35,670 bases of DNA from contig DHAE01000019.1 of NCBI GenBank assembly GCA_002397315.1, positions 202,639-238,308 of the forward strand. The letters run 5' to 3'. The stretch comes from Comamonadaceae bacterium UBA4962. Lineage in GTDB: Bacteria > Pseudomonadota > Gammaproteobacteria > Burkholderiales > Burkholderiaceae_C. This document shows, piece after piece, positions 17,299-26,985 of the stretch (position 1 is its first letter; each line of letters begins with the position of its first letter). The notes below the pieces were generated by a model. It made no database searches. It was not told where the DNA came from and worked only from the letters and a program-made list of their open reading frames with translations. The translations under genes were made by a program, and so were the position numbers.

Positions 17299-18809
17299 AT
17301 TCCTCCCAGCCCGACCACGACGACACCGTTCCCGCGCCCGCTCCGGAGGCCGCAGGCACGGACGCCGCAGCGCCCGCGCCCGCGAAAAAGCCGCGCCGCC
17401 CGCGCAAGGCCGCGGCATCCTCCGAGGCTGCGCCGGTGGCCGACGTGCCGGAGACTGCGCAGGAAGGCGCACCGGCAGTGCCGCCGGACGCCGGCGCGCA
17501 GGCGATGGAGCAGGGCGCTTCGGCCTTGCCAGCCCCTGCGCTGGATGGCGTGCAGGCCGCGGACGAGGGCCTGCAGGCAGCAGGCGTCCCGGCTTCCGGC
17601 GAGAAGGCGGCTCCTGCGCCCCGCGGCCCCCGGGCGTCCCGCGCCCCGAAGGGCAAGGGCCCGGCCGGCGCGGTTGCCGATGAGGGCTACCGCTTCGACG
17701 ACGTGGTCTCCGGCCAGCTGGATGCGGACGAGGAGCGTGCCGACGTCGCTCCTGCCAAGCGCGTGCTGCCGCCCCAGGTGGAAATGCCCAAACTGCACAA
17801 GGTGCTCGCGCAGGCGGGCCTGGGCTCGCGGCTGGAGATGGAGCAGCTCATCCTCGAGGGCCGCATCTCCGTCAACAACGAGCCGGCCCACATCGGCCAG
17901 CGCGTGCAGTTCGGCGACCAGGTCAAGGTCAACGGCCGCCCCATCCGCTACCGCATCGATCCGCCGCCGGCCCGCGTCATCGCCTACCACAAGCCCGTCG
18001 GCGAAGTCGTCACGCACGATGATCCGCAAAACCGGCCGACCGTGTTCCGCAAGCTCCCGCGCCTGCAACACGGCAAATGGCAGTCCGTCGGGCGGCTGGA
18101 CCTGAACACCGAAGGGCTGCTGCTCTTCACGAGCGCGGGCGAACTCGCCAACAAGCTCATGCATCCGCGCTTCGGCCTGGAGCGGGAATACGCCGTGCGC
18201 GTGCTGGGCGCGCTGAACAACGAGGAAAAGCAGCGGCTGCTCGACGGCGTGCAGCTCGACGACGGCATGGCCGCCTTCGGCTCCATCGAAGACGGCGGAG
18301 GCGAGGGCTCGAATTGCTGGTACCGCGTCACCATCTCGGAAGGGCGCAACCGCGAAGTGCGGCGCCTGTTCGAGGCCGTCGGCCATGCGGTGAGCCGGCT
18401 CATCCGCATCCGCTACGGCTCCATGATGCTGCCGCGCGGCCTCAAGCGCGGTGCCTGGCTGGAACTGGACGAGCGCGACATCCGCGCGCTGATGCAGGCC
18501 GCCGGTGCCGAGACCGCACGGCCGGCCGCTGCCGTCCCGGGCTCCGCGGCCGGCGACCGCCGGGGCGGGGGCGGTGGCCTGCGCGGCAAGGGCCAGGCCC
18601 GTGGCGGCCGGGGGGCGGGAGGCCCTCCGCCGCGCGGCGCGAACGACGGCGGCCCGCGCGCCGGCGGTCCCGGCAAGCGCGCGGCACCGCAAAGCCAGCC
18701 CGATCCGATGAAGACCTCGGTCGGCTACATCGGCAGCGACAGCCTGTCGCGCCACCGCCAGGAGCAGAAGCAGAAACGCAAGGCATTCAACAAGCGGGGC
18801 GGCCGCTGA
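17295..18809 (+). CDS. rluB: 23S rRNA pseudouridine synthase RluB, with long disordered ends
   Basis: 504 aa, RsuA family. RluB makes pseudouridine 2605 in 23S rRNA. An S4 domain lies at about 164-212 (MPKLHKVLAQAGLGSRLEME). The catalytic domain has VGRLDLNTEGLLLFTS (265-280), with nucleophile D269, and ISEGRNREVRRLFEAVGH (347-364). The core is flanked by a 160-residue Ala/Pro/Lys-rich N-terminal extension and a 100-residue Gly/Arg-rich tail ending in basic QKQKRKAFNKRGGR. Basic disordered tails are common in this family and may hold rRNA. Translation probably couples to scpB via ATGA. RluB rather than RsuA is inferred from the scpB linkage and the C-terminal extension. Confidence 0.93.
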   Translation: MNSSQPDHDDTVPAPAPEAAGTDAAAPAPAKKPRRPRKAAASSEAAPVADVPETAQEGAPAVPPDAGAQAMEQGASALPAPALDGVQAADEGLQAAGVPASGEKAAPAPRGPRASRAPKGKGPAGAVADEGYRFDDVVSGQLDADEERADVAPAKRVLPPQVEMPKLHKVLAQAGLGSRLEMEQLILEGRISVNNEPAHIGQRVQFGDQVKVNGRPIRYRIDPPPARVIAYHKPVGEVVTHDDPQNRPTVFRKLPRLQHGKWQSVGRLDLNTEGLLLFTSAGELANKLMHPRFGLEREYAVRVLGALNNEEKQRLLDGVQLDDGMAAFGSIEDGGGEGSNCWYRVTISEGRNREVRRLFEAVGHAVSRLIRIRYGSMMLPRGLKRGAWLELDERDIRALMQAAGAETARPAAAVPGSAAGDRRGGGGGLRGKGQARGGRGAGGPPPRGANDGGPRAGGPGKRAAPQSQPDPMKTSVGYIGSDSLSRHRQEQKQKRKAFNKRGGR

Positions 18810-18844
18810 GCGCCTTTGCCACAGTGTGGACAAGTCCCGCCGTT

Positions 18845-18850
18845 TAGAAT
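18845..18850 (+). promoter_or_regulatory. -10-like TAGAAT(C) upstream of ndk
   Basis: TAGAATC lies 55 bases before the ndk ATG, in the 96-base rluB-ndk gap. A -35 at ideal spacing is not evident. This is the likely start of transcription for the ndk block. Confidence 0.4.
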
Positions 18851-18905
18851 CGAGGGCTTTGTCCGCAGGGCAAACGATTTTTCACACCGTTATTAGGAAA
18901 ACACC

Positions 18906-19331
18906 ATGGCTATCGAACGCACCCTCTCCATCATCAAGCCCGACGCAGTCGCCAAGAACGTGATCGGCCAGATCTACGCCCGTTTCGAAGCCGCCGGCCT
19001 GAAGATCGCCGCTGCCCGCATGGCCCACCTGTCGCGCCGCGAAGCCGAGCAGTTCTACGCCGTGCACAGCGAGCGTCCCTTCTTCAAGGACCTGGTGGAC
19101 TTCATGATCTCCGGCCCCGTGATGATCCAGGTGCTGGAAGGCGAGAACGCCATCCTGAAGAACCGTGAACTGATGGGCGCCACCGACCCGAAGAAGGCCG
19201 CTCCCGGCACCATCCGCGCCGACTTCGCCGACAGCATCGACGCCAACGCCGTGCACGGCTCCGACGCCCCCGAAACCGCCCAGGTCGAAGTCTCCTTCTT
19301 CTTCCCCGGCCTGAACGTCTACTCGCGCTGA
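18906..19331 (+). CDS. ndk: Nucleoside diphosphate kinase
   Basis: 141 aa, standard length. Transfers the gamma phosphate of ATP to nucleoside diphosphates, balancing NTP and dNTP pools. ERTLSIIKPDAVAKN is the family N-terminus. The phosphorylated histidine is H117 in NAVHGSDAPETA. AGG lies about seven bases upstream of the ATG. Codon use is strongly biased to C-ending codons, in line with high expression. It heads the ndk-rlmN-pilF-rodZ-ispG-hisS-yfgM-bamB-der block, which has the same order in Pseudomonas aeruginosa (known from that genome). Confidence 0.98.
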   Translation: MAIERTLSIIKPDAVAKNVIGQIYARFEAAGLKIAAARMAHLSRREAEQFYAVHSERPFFKDLVDFMISGPVMIQVLEGENAILKNRELMGATDPKKAAPGTIRADFADSIDANAVHGSDAPETAQVEVSFFFPGLNVYSR

Positions 19332-19416
19332 TGCGCCGGCCCGGGCCGCGCGCCGCCGCCACCCGGCAGCGCGCCGCCCGGCCACCTGCCATCGGACAAT
19401 GCCCCTTCTCCCGCCG

Positions 19417-20538
19417 ATGACCCAAAACCTCCTCGACTTCGATCTGGACGGGCTGGCCGCATTCTGCGAACGGCTCGGGGAGAAGCGTTTCCGCGCCGTG
19501 CAGCTCTTCCGCTGGATCCACCAGCGCGGCGCCAGCGACTTCACCCAGATGAGCGACCTCGCGAAATCGCTGCGCGAGAAGCTCGCCGGCTGCGCGCACG
19601 TCGCCGCACTGCCGGTCGTGAGCGAGCACGTCTCCGCCGACGGCACCGTGAAGTGGCTCTTCGACGTGGGCGACGGCAACGCCGTCGAGTCCGTCTTCAT
19701 CCCCGAGGACGACCGCGGCACCCTCTGCATTTCCTCCCAGGCCGGCTGCGCCGTGGGCTGCCGCTTCTGCTCGACCGGGCACCAGGGCTTCAGCCGCAAC
19801 CTGACCAGCGGCGAGATCGTCGCCCAGCTCTGGTTCGCCGAGCACGCGCTGCGCGCGCGGCTGGGCACCGAAGAGCGCGTCATCTCCAACGTGGTCATGA
19901 TGGGCATGGGCGAGCCGCTGCAGAACTATTCCGCGCTGGTGCCCGCCCTGCGCACCATGCTCGACGACCACGGCTACGGCCTGTCGCGCCGCCGCCTCAC
20001 GGTGTCCACCTCCGGCGTCGTGCCCATGATGGACCGGCTCTCCCAGGACTGTCCGGTGGCGCTGGCCGTCTCGCTGCACGCGCCCAACGATGCGCTGCGC
20101 GATCCGCTGGTGCCGCTCAACCGCAAGTACCCGCTGCGCGAACTGCTGGAGGCCTGCAACCGCTACCTCGAGCACGCCCCCCGGGACTTCATCACTTTCG
20201 AATACTGCATGCTCGACGGCGTCAACGACCAGCCGGAGCATGCCCGCGAGCTCATCGAACTGGTGCGTCCGCGCACCGGCGAGGGCGTGCGCTGCAAGTT
20301 CAACCTGATTCCCTTCAATCCCTTTCCCGCCTCGGGACTGCGGCGTTCCAGCGCCCCGCAGGTGGCGGCTTTCGCAAAAATGCTGAGCGATGCGGGTATC
20401 GTTACGACCGTGCGCAAAACCCGCGGCGATGATATCGACGCGGCCTGCGGGCAGCTGGCCGGCGACGTGAAGGACCGCACCCGCGCGGCCGAACGCATGG
20501 CCCGCCAGCGCACGATCGTTCTCAAACCGGTGGCCTGA
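19417..20538 (+). CDS. rlmN: Dual-specificity 23S rRNA/tRNA adenine-C2 methyltransferase RlmN
   Basis: 373 aa. Radical-SAM enzyme that methylates C2 of A2503 in 23S rRNA and A37 in tRNA. The 4Fe-4S motif CAVGCRFC gives C111, C115 and C118. The two extra cysteines needed for the methyl-cysteine mechanism are present: C104 (GTLCISSQAG) and C344 (DAACGQLAGD), matching E. coli C118 and C355. MMGMGEPLQN (161-170) is also conserved. The ATG at 19417 gives the family-like MTQNLLDFDLDGL; an ATG six codons upstream (19399) is equally open, and neither has a strong ribosome site. Confidence 0.96.
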   Translation: MTQNLLDFDLDGLAAFCERLGEKRFRAVQLFRWIHQRGASDFTQMSDLAKSLREKLAGCAHVAALPVVSEHVSADGTVKWLFDVGDGNAVESVFIPEDDRGTLCISSQAGCAVGCRFCSTGHQGFSRNLTSGEIVAQLWFAEHALRARLGTEERVISNVVMMGMGEPLQNYSALVPALRTMLDDHGYGLSRRRLTVSTSGVVPMMDRLSQDCPVALAVSLHAPNDALRDPLVPLNRKYPLRELLEACNRYLEHAPRDFITFEYCMLDGVNDQPEHARELIELVRPRTGEGVRCKFNLIPFNPFPASGLRRSSAPQVAAFAKMLSDAGIVTTVRKTRGDDIDAACGQLAGDVKDRTRAAERMARQRTIVLKPVA

Positions 20539-20566
20539 AGGCCGCCCCCCGTTCTGGAGGCCTGGA

Positions 20567-21421
20567 TTGGAACAGCACCCCCCTGTGCGGCTTCGCCGCT
20601 TCCCTGGCTGCTTTCTCGCCATGGGAGGCGCACTGTGCCTCGCCGCATTCCTGGGCGGTTGCGCCGCCCGGCCGGATGCCGGCACCGGCTCCAGCGCCGC
20701 CGCCGTGGCGCTGGGCCCCGAGGCCAATCCGTCGTCCGAGGCGGCGGAGCTGCGGCGCCGCGCGCGCATCCGGCTGGAACTCGCGGCCAACTACCTGGAG
20801 ATGGGGCAGACCCAGGTCGCCCTCGAAGAGGCGCAGCAATCCATCGTCACCGATCCTTCCTTCGGCGACGCCTACAACCTGCGGGGCCTGGTCTTCATGC
20901 GGCTGGGCGACTGGGGCGCGGCCGACGAGAGCTTCCGGCGCGCGCTGGCCCTCAACCCGGCGGAGCCGTACCTGCTGCACAACTACGGCTGGCTGCGCTG
21001 CCAGCAGAAGAGCTATGCCGACGCCGAGCAGTATTTCGAGCGTGCGCTGGCCGTGCCGGCCTATACCGCACGCGCGAAGACGCTCATGGCGCAGGGCCTG
21101 TGCCAGGAGCGTGCAGGCCGCGTGGCCGATGCCGAGAAGACGCTCGGCAAGTCCTACGAGCTCGACGCCGGCAATCCGGTGGTCGGCTACAACCTCGCTT
21201 CGATGGCCTTCCGCCGCGGAGACCTGAAGCGGGCGCAGTTCTACAGCCGCCGGCTGAACAACAGCGAACTGGCCAATGCGGAATCGCTCTGGCTGGGCAT
21301 CAAGATCGAGCGCGGCCTGGGCAATGCCCTGGAAATGCGCCAGTTGGGCGAACAATTGCACAAGCGCTTCCCGGATTCCAGGGAAGTGATGGCATTCGAT
21401 CGGGGGGCATTCGATGAGTGA
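20567..21421 (+). CDS. pilF: Type IV pilus biogenesis lipoprotein PilF (PilW), TPR protein
   Basis: 284 aa. Outer-membrane TPR pilotin that promotes localisation and assembly of the PilQ secretin. A signal peptide ends in lipobox LGGC, with C32 lipidated. About six TPR-like helical pairs follow from residue 65 to 265, including NYLEMGQTQVALEEAQQSI and AYNLRGLVFMRLGDWGAADE. The start is a TTG at 20567, with GGAGG six bases upstream. The stop overlaps the rodZ start by 8 bases. Other pil genes are not in the window. Position after rlmN and before rodZ is the same as in Pseudomonas, which supports the name. Confidence 0.92.
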   Translation: MEQHPPVRLRRFPGCFLAMGGALCLAAFLGGCAARPDAGTGSSAAAVALGPEANPSSEAAELRRRARIRLELAANYLEMGQTQVALEEAQQSIVTDPSFGDAYNLRGLVFMRLGDWGAADESFRRALALNPAEPYLLHNYGWLRCQQKSYADAEQYFERALAVPAYTARAKTLMAQGLCQERAGRVADAEKTLGKSYELDAGNPVVGYNLASMAFRRGDLKRAQFYSRRLNNSELANAESLWLGIKIERGLGNALEMRQLGEQLHKRFPDSREVMAFDRGAFDE

Positions 21422-22373
21422 ACCGGTGGCGCAGGACGCGCAGGTCTCCGGAGCCGGAGTGGAAAAAGCCCTGGCGGACGCCGCGGCGGCGGGCGCCATG
21501 CTGCGCGAGGCGCGCGAGAGGGCCGGCATGCACGTCGCCGCGCTCGCGGTGGCGCTCAAGGTGCCGGTGCACAAGCTCGAGGCACTGGAAGCGGGCGATC
21601 TCGGCGTGTTCCCTGATGCGGTCTTCGTGCGCGCGCTGGTGTCCAGCATCTGCCGCACCCTCAAGATCGATCCCGTCCCGGTGCTGGCGCTGCTGCCCCA
21701 GAACCAGGCGCCGCGCCTGTCCTCCCATGAAGGCATCAACGCCTCGTTCAAGCCAGGGACGGGCCGCATGGCATCCTCGTCCGCCGCCCCCGGCTCGCGC
21801 AAGGTGGCCGTGGCCGTGGCCCTGCTGCTGGTCGCCGCCGTCGCCCTGGTGTTCGTCCCGCGAGAGTGGTTCGACCGGCTCCAGGGTCCCTCCACCGGCA
21901 TGACCAGCGAGCCCGCGTCGGCTCCAGGCGATCACGAAGTGACCTCCTCGGCGCCCGCATCCCCGGCGACGGCTGCGACCCCGGCTGCCGCATCCGCGCC
22001 CGTCGCGCTGCGCCAGGAAGCGCCGGTTGCGGGTATCGCCGCGACGGCGCCGGCCATGGCCGCCTCCATGGCCCTGCCTGCGGCGTCGGCGTCGGTCGCG
22101 GCCGCGTCCGCCGCACCCGCATCGGCGGCCGCAGGCCAGAGCGCCCTCGTGATCCGCGCCCGGGGCGACTCCTGGGTGCAGGTCCGCGGTGCGAACGGTG
22201 CCACGGTGCTCCAGAAACTCGTGCGTACCGGTGAGGCGGTGGCGGTTCCCGGCACGCCGCCCTGGTCGGTCGTGATCGGCAAGGCCGACGCGACCGAGGT
22301 GCTGGTGCGCGGCCAGCCCATGGACCTCGCGCCCGTCGCGCGCGAGAACGTTGCCCGCTTCGAGGTGAAATAA
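21414..22373 (+). CDS. rodZ: RodZ-like cytoskeletal/HTH membrane protein
   Basis: 319 aa. RodZ links MreB to the cell-wall elongation machinery. An N-terminal cytoplasmic helix-turn-helix of the RodZ type lies at about 24-95 (GAMLREARERAGMHVAALA, EALEAGDLGVFPDAVFVRAL). A single transmembrane helix is at about 130-148 with basic residues on its cytoplasmic side. A long Ala/Pro/Ser periplasmic linker follows, then a C-terminal beta domain (DUF4115) at about 240-319 with ARGDSWVQVRGANG. It overlaps pilF by 8 bases and abuts ispG, with no gap. Sequence outside the HTH is divergent from E. coli RodZ (337 aa), but architecture and context agree. Confidence 0.9.
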   Translation: MSEPVAQDAQVSGAGVEKALADAAAAGAMLREARERAGMHVAALAVALKVPVHKLEALEAGDLGVFPDAVFVRALVSSICRTLKIDPVPVLALLPQNQAPRLSSHEGINASFKPGTGRMASSSAAPGSRKVAVAVALLLVAAVALVFVPREWFDRLQGPSTGMTSEPASAPGDHEVTSSAPASPATAATPAAASAPVALRQEAPVAGIAATAPAMAASMALPAASASVAAASAAPASAAAGQSALVIRARGDSWVQVRGANGATVLQKLVRTGEAVAVPGTPPWSVVIGKADATEVLVRGQPMDLAPVARENVARFEVK

Positions 22374-23666
<1,293 letters not shown>

Positions 23667-23683
23667 TCCGATCCGGGCCGATG

Positions 23684-23700
23684 CCCGCCTTCCCGGCGGG
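23684..23700 (+). repeat. GC-rich hairpin between ispG and hisS
   Basis: CCCGCC and GGCGGG flank a TTCCC loop, 17 bases after the ispG stop. No T-tract follows. It may slow or punctuate transcription, or stabilise the upstream mRNA. It is too short to assign. Confidence 0.3.
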
Positions 23701-23745
23701 TGCCGTCCCTGCCCGCACCGGGGCCGCAGCCCCTTCTTTCGCCGT

Positions 23746-25086
23746 ATGTCCGCCAGCAATTCCCCCAGTCCGTCCCCGGCCGCCAAGCCGGCCAAGCTCG
23801 CCGCCGTCAAGGGCATGAACGACATCATGCCGCCCGAGTCCTCCCGCTGGGAATGGCTGGAAGACCAGGTGCGCCGCCTCATGGCGCAGTTCGCCTACCG
23901 CAACATGCGCACCCCGATCCTGGAGCACACGGCGCTGTTCGTGCGCGGCATCGGCGAAGTGACCGACATCGTCGAGAAGGAGATGTACTCCTTCCAGGAC
24001 CGCTCGGACAAGTACGGCGACAACGACCATCTCAGCCTGCGCCCGGAGAACACCGCCGGCGTGGTGCGCGCGGCCATCGAGCACAACATGCTCTACGACG
24101 GCCCCAAGCGCCTCTGGTACACCGGCCCGATGTTCCGCCGCGAGAAGCCGCAGCGCGGGCGTTTCCGCCAGTTCCACCAGATCGGCGCCGAAGCCCTCGG
24201 CTTCGCCGGTCCCGACGTCGATGCCGAACTCATCCTGCTGGCGGACACGCTCTGGAAATCCATCGGCCTCACCGACGTGCGGCTGGAACTCAACAGCCTG
24301 GGCCAGCCCGCCGAGCGCGCGCGCCACCGCGAGCAGCTCATCGCCCACTTCGAGCGTCACGCCGACCTGCTCGACGAAGACGGCAAGCGCCGACTGCACA
24401 CCAACCCGCTGCGCATCCTGGACACCAAGAATCCCGCGATGAAGCCGGTCGTGGAGTCCGCGCCCCAGCTCATGGACTTCCTGGGCGAAGAGTCGCTCGC
24501 CCACTTCAACGGGCTGCGCGCCATCCTCGATGCCAACGGCATCGCCTACACGATCAACCCCCGCCTCGTGCGCGGGCTCGACTACTACAACCTCACCGTC
24601 TTCGAGTTCGTCACCGACCGCCTGGGTTCCCAGGGCACGGTGTGCGCCGGTGGCCGCTACGACGACCTGATCGCGCAGGTGGGCGGCAAGCCCGCGCCGG
24701 CCGTCGGCTGGGCGATCGGCGTGGAGCGCGTGCTGGACCTGCTCAAGGAGCAGGGCGCCGCGATCCCCGAATCGCGTCCCGATGTCTACGCCGTCGTGCC
24801 GGACGCGGCCGCCGCGCCCGTCGTGCTGCGGACCCTGCGGCAGCTGCGCGAGGCGGGCGTTTCGGTGCAGATGCATGCGGCCAGCGCCGAAGGGCAGGGC
24901 AGCTTCAAATCCCAGTTCAAACGCGCGGACGCCAGCGGCGCGGCCTATGCCCTGGTTTTCGGTGCGGACGAACTCGCGCGCGGCGCGGTCACGCTCAAGC
25001 CCCTGCGCGAGCAGGGCGGCGAGCAGGTCGAGCGCCGGCTCGACGACGTCCCCGCCTGGGCGCCCACCCTACAATCCCCCCGCTAA
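23746..25086 (+). CDS. hisS: Histidyl-tRNA synthetase
   Basis: 446 aa class II synthetase that charges tRNA-His. The order is KGMNDIMPP near the N-terminus, motif 2 with MFRREKPQRGRFRQFHQ (129-145), the histidine-binding HisA motif LVRGLDYYNLTVFE (274-287) and HisB VCAGGRYDDL (299-308), motif 3 WAIGVERV (322-329), and a C-terminal anticodon-binding domain from about 345. The N-terminus has about 15 extra Ser/Pro/Lys residues. A paralogue lacking the charging function, hisZ, lies 7 kb downstream. No strong ribosome site is visible before the ATG. Confidence 0.98.
   Translation: MSASNSPSPSPAAKPAKLAAVKGMNDIMPPESSRWEWLEDQVRRLMAQFAYRNMRTPILEHTALFVRGIGEVTDIVEKEMYSFQDRSDKYGDNDHLSLRPENTAGVVRAAIEHNMLYDGPKRLWYTGPMFRREKPQRGRFRQFHQIGAEALGFAGPDVDAELILLADTLWKSIGLTDVRLELNSLGQPAERARHREQLIAHFERHADLLDEDGKRRLHTNPLRILDTKNPAMKPVVESAPQLMDFLGEESLAHFNGLRAILDANGIAYTINPRLVRGLDYYNLTVFEFVTDRLGSQGTVCAGGRYDDLIAQVGGKPAPAVGWAIGVERVLDLLKEQGAAIPESRPDVYAVVPDAAAAPVVLRTLRQLREAGVSVQMHAASAEGQGSFKSQFKRADASGAAYALVFGADELARGAVTLKPLREQGGEQVERRLDDVPAWAPTLQSPR
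25070..25075 (+). promoter_or_regulatory. -10-like TACAAT(C) at the hisS 3' end, upstream of yfgM
   Basis: TACAATC occurs within the last codons of hisS, 29 bases before the yfgM ATG. No good -35 is seen. The same element is found at similar distance before surE, nlpD and hisZ. Confidence 0.35.
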
Positions 25087-25104
25087 CCCCGTCGCGAACC
25101 ATTC

Positions 25105-25770
25105 ATGGCACAACACCTCGACCTCGAAGAACAAGAACAGATAGACCAGCTCAAGCATTTCTGGAATGCCTGGGGCACCCTCATCAGCGGTGTGCTGGTC
25201 GTGATCTTCGGCGGCGTCGCCGCCTGGAACGGCTACCAGTACTGGCAGAACCGCCAGGCCGGCCAGGCGGCCGCGCTCTCCGATGCCGTGCAGGTGGCGG
25301 TGCAGGGCGGTGACGCCGCGCGCGCCACCCAGGCGTTCGACGACCTCAAATCCCGCTACGGCGGCACCGTGCAGGCCGCGCAGGCAGGCCTGCTGGCCGC
25401 CAAGGCCCTGGTCGATTCCGGCAAGCCGGAAGAGGCCAAGCCCGTTCTGCAGTGGCTCGCCGAGAACGCATCCGACGACGGCTACAAGGCCATCGCCTCG
25501 CTGCGCCTCGCGGCCCTGCTCATCGACCAGAAGGCCTACGACCAGGCCCTGGCGCGCCTTTCGGGCAAGTTCCCGCCGCAGTTCGATGCCCTGGTCGCCG
25601 ACCGCAAGGGCGACGTGCTGCTGCTGCAAGGCAAGAAGGCCGAGGCGATCACCGAGTACCAGAAGGCCTACCAGGGCCTCGAAGAAGGCACCGAGTTCCG
25701 GCGCGTGGTCGAGGTGAAGCTGGGCAGCCTGGGCGTCCAGGCGCGTACCGACGGAGAGGCTGCAAAGTGA
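25105..25770 (+). CDS. yfgM: YfgM-like TPR membrane protein (ancillary SecYEG subunit)
   Basis: 221 aa, near the E. coli YfgM length. In E. coli it is a translocon-associated, PpiD-interacting inner-membrane protein. The N-terminus EEQEQIDQLKHFWNAWG precedes one transmembrane helix at about 23-44. The periplasmic TPR-like domain (about 55-215) shows helical repeats such as AAQAGLLAAKALVDSGKPEEA and KGDVLLLQGKKAEAITEYQKA. It lies between hisS and bamB, as in E. coli and Pseudomonas, which is strong support for the name. The stop overlaps the bamB GTG (GTGA). Confidence 0.9.
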   Translation: MAQHLDLEEQEQIDQLKHFWNAWGTLISGVLVVIFGGVAAWNGYQYWQNRQAGQAAALSDAVQVAVQGGDAARATQAFDDLKSRYGGTVQAAQAGLLAAKALVDSGKPEEAKPVLQWLAENASDDGYKAIASLRLAALLIDQKAYDQALARLSGKFPPQFDALVADRKGDVLLLQGKKAEAITEYQKAYQGLEEGTEFRRVVEVKLGSLGVQARTDGEAAK

Positions 25771-26954
25771 CCATGGACACCATCTCTCGCGGCGCGCGCC
25801 GCGCCTTCCCGCTCCGCCGTGCCGGACTGGCCCTCGTGGTGGCCGCCGCGACCCTCTCCTCGGGCTGCTCGCTCTGGAATGGTTCCCTGTGGGGTGGCTC
25901 TTCCAAGCCCAAGCCCGCCGAACTCGGGCCGGTCGTGCCCGTCCTCGGCGTGCGCCAGGCCTGGACCTCGAAGATCGGCAGCATCGGCCGGCTGCCGCTG
26001 GACGTCCACGTCAACGGCACCACCGTGACCGTGGCTTCCTCCGACGGCACCGTCGCCGCGATCGACGCGCGCACCGGCGGCGACCTCTGGCGCGCCACCG
26101 TCGGCGAACCCCTGTCCGCGGGCGTGGGCAGCGACGGCAAGTGGGCCGCGGTCGTCACCCAGTCCAACCAGCTCGTCGTGCTCTCGCAAGGGCGCGAGCT
26201 CTGGCGCAAGCCGCTGTCCGCGCAGGCATACACCGCACCGCTCGTGGCCGGCAACCGCGTTTTCGTCCTCGGCGGCGACCGCTCTCTGACAGCCTTCGAT
26301 GCGGCTGGCGGCACCAAGCTCTGGAACCAGCAGCGCCCCGGCGAGCCCCTCGTGCTGCGGCAGGACGGCCTGCTCACGGCCGTGGGCGACACATTGATCG
26401 CCGGCATGTCCGGCCGCATGGTCGGCTTCAATCCCGACAACGGCACCGTGCGCTGGGAAGCGCCGCTCGCCAGCCCGCGCGGCACCAACGACGTCGAGCG
26501 CCTGGTGGAGTTGCTGGGCCGCGTGAGCCGGGAGGGCGACAGCGTCTGCGCTCGCGCCTACCAGGCCACCGTGGGCTGCGTGGACACGTCCCGCGGCACC
26601 GTCGCCTGGACGCGGCCCGCCAGCGGCACCGAAGGCATCCACGGTGACGGCACCATGCTTTTCGGCACCGAAAGCAACGGCACCGTCATCGCCTGGAAGC
26701 GCAGCGACGGCGCCCAGGCCTGGTCGCTCGACAAGCTCCGCTACCGCCGCCTGACCGCGCCGCTGCTGCTGGGCCGCTCCGTGGTCGTCGGCGACGATTC
26801 CGGCCTCGTGCACCTGCTCTCGCGCGACGACGGCGCGTTCCTCAACCGCCTCACCACCGACGGCTCGGGCGTGGCGGCCGCGCCCGTTGCCGCCGGCGAA
26901 ACGCTGGTGGTGGTGACGCGCAACGGCGGCATCTACGGGTTCCGGCCCGAATGA
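25767..26954 (+). CDS. bamB: Outer-membrane assembly lipoprotein BamB
   Basis: 395 aa; E. coli BamB is 392. An eight-bladed beta-propeller of the BAM complex that supports BamA in inserting outer-membrane proteins. PQQ-like blade repeats are visible (SSDGTVAAIDARTGGDLWRA, GRMVGFNPDNGTVRWEAPL, GTESNGTVIAWKRSDGAQAW). The signal peptide ends near C34 in TLSSGC. Leu is at -4 rather than -3, so the lipobox is imperfect. Start GTG 25767 overlaps the yfgM stop and has GGAGAGG seven bases upstream; ATG 25773 is an alternative two codons later. Confidence 0.95.
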   Translation: MTMDTISRGARRAFPLRRAGLALVVAAATLSSGCSLWNGSLWGGSSKPKPAELGPVVPVLGVRQAWTSKIGSIGRLPLDVHVNGTTVTVASSDGTVAAIDARTGGDLWRATVGEPLSAGVGSDGKWAAVVTQSNQLVVLSQGRELWRKPLSAQAYTAPLVAGNRVFVLGGDRSLTAFDAAGGTKLWNQQRPGEPLVLRQDGLLTAVGDTLIAGMSGRMVGFNPDNGTVRWEAPLASPRGTNDVERLVELLGRVSREGDSVCARAYQATVGCVDTSRGTVAWTRPASGTEGIHGDGTMLFGTESNGTVIAWKRSDGAQAWSLDKLRYRRLTAPLLLGRSVVVGDDSGLVHLLSRDDGAFLNRLTTDGSGVAAAPVAAGETLVVVTRNGGIYGFRPE

Positions 26955-26985
26955 CCGGCGGCATGCCAACCAGGAAAGTGTTCGG

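Noticed and set aside
18823..18833. DnaA-box-like TGTGGACAA upstream of ndk
   Set aside because: One mismatch from the consensus and a single copy. No origin features nearby.
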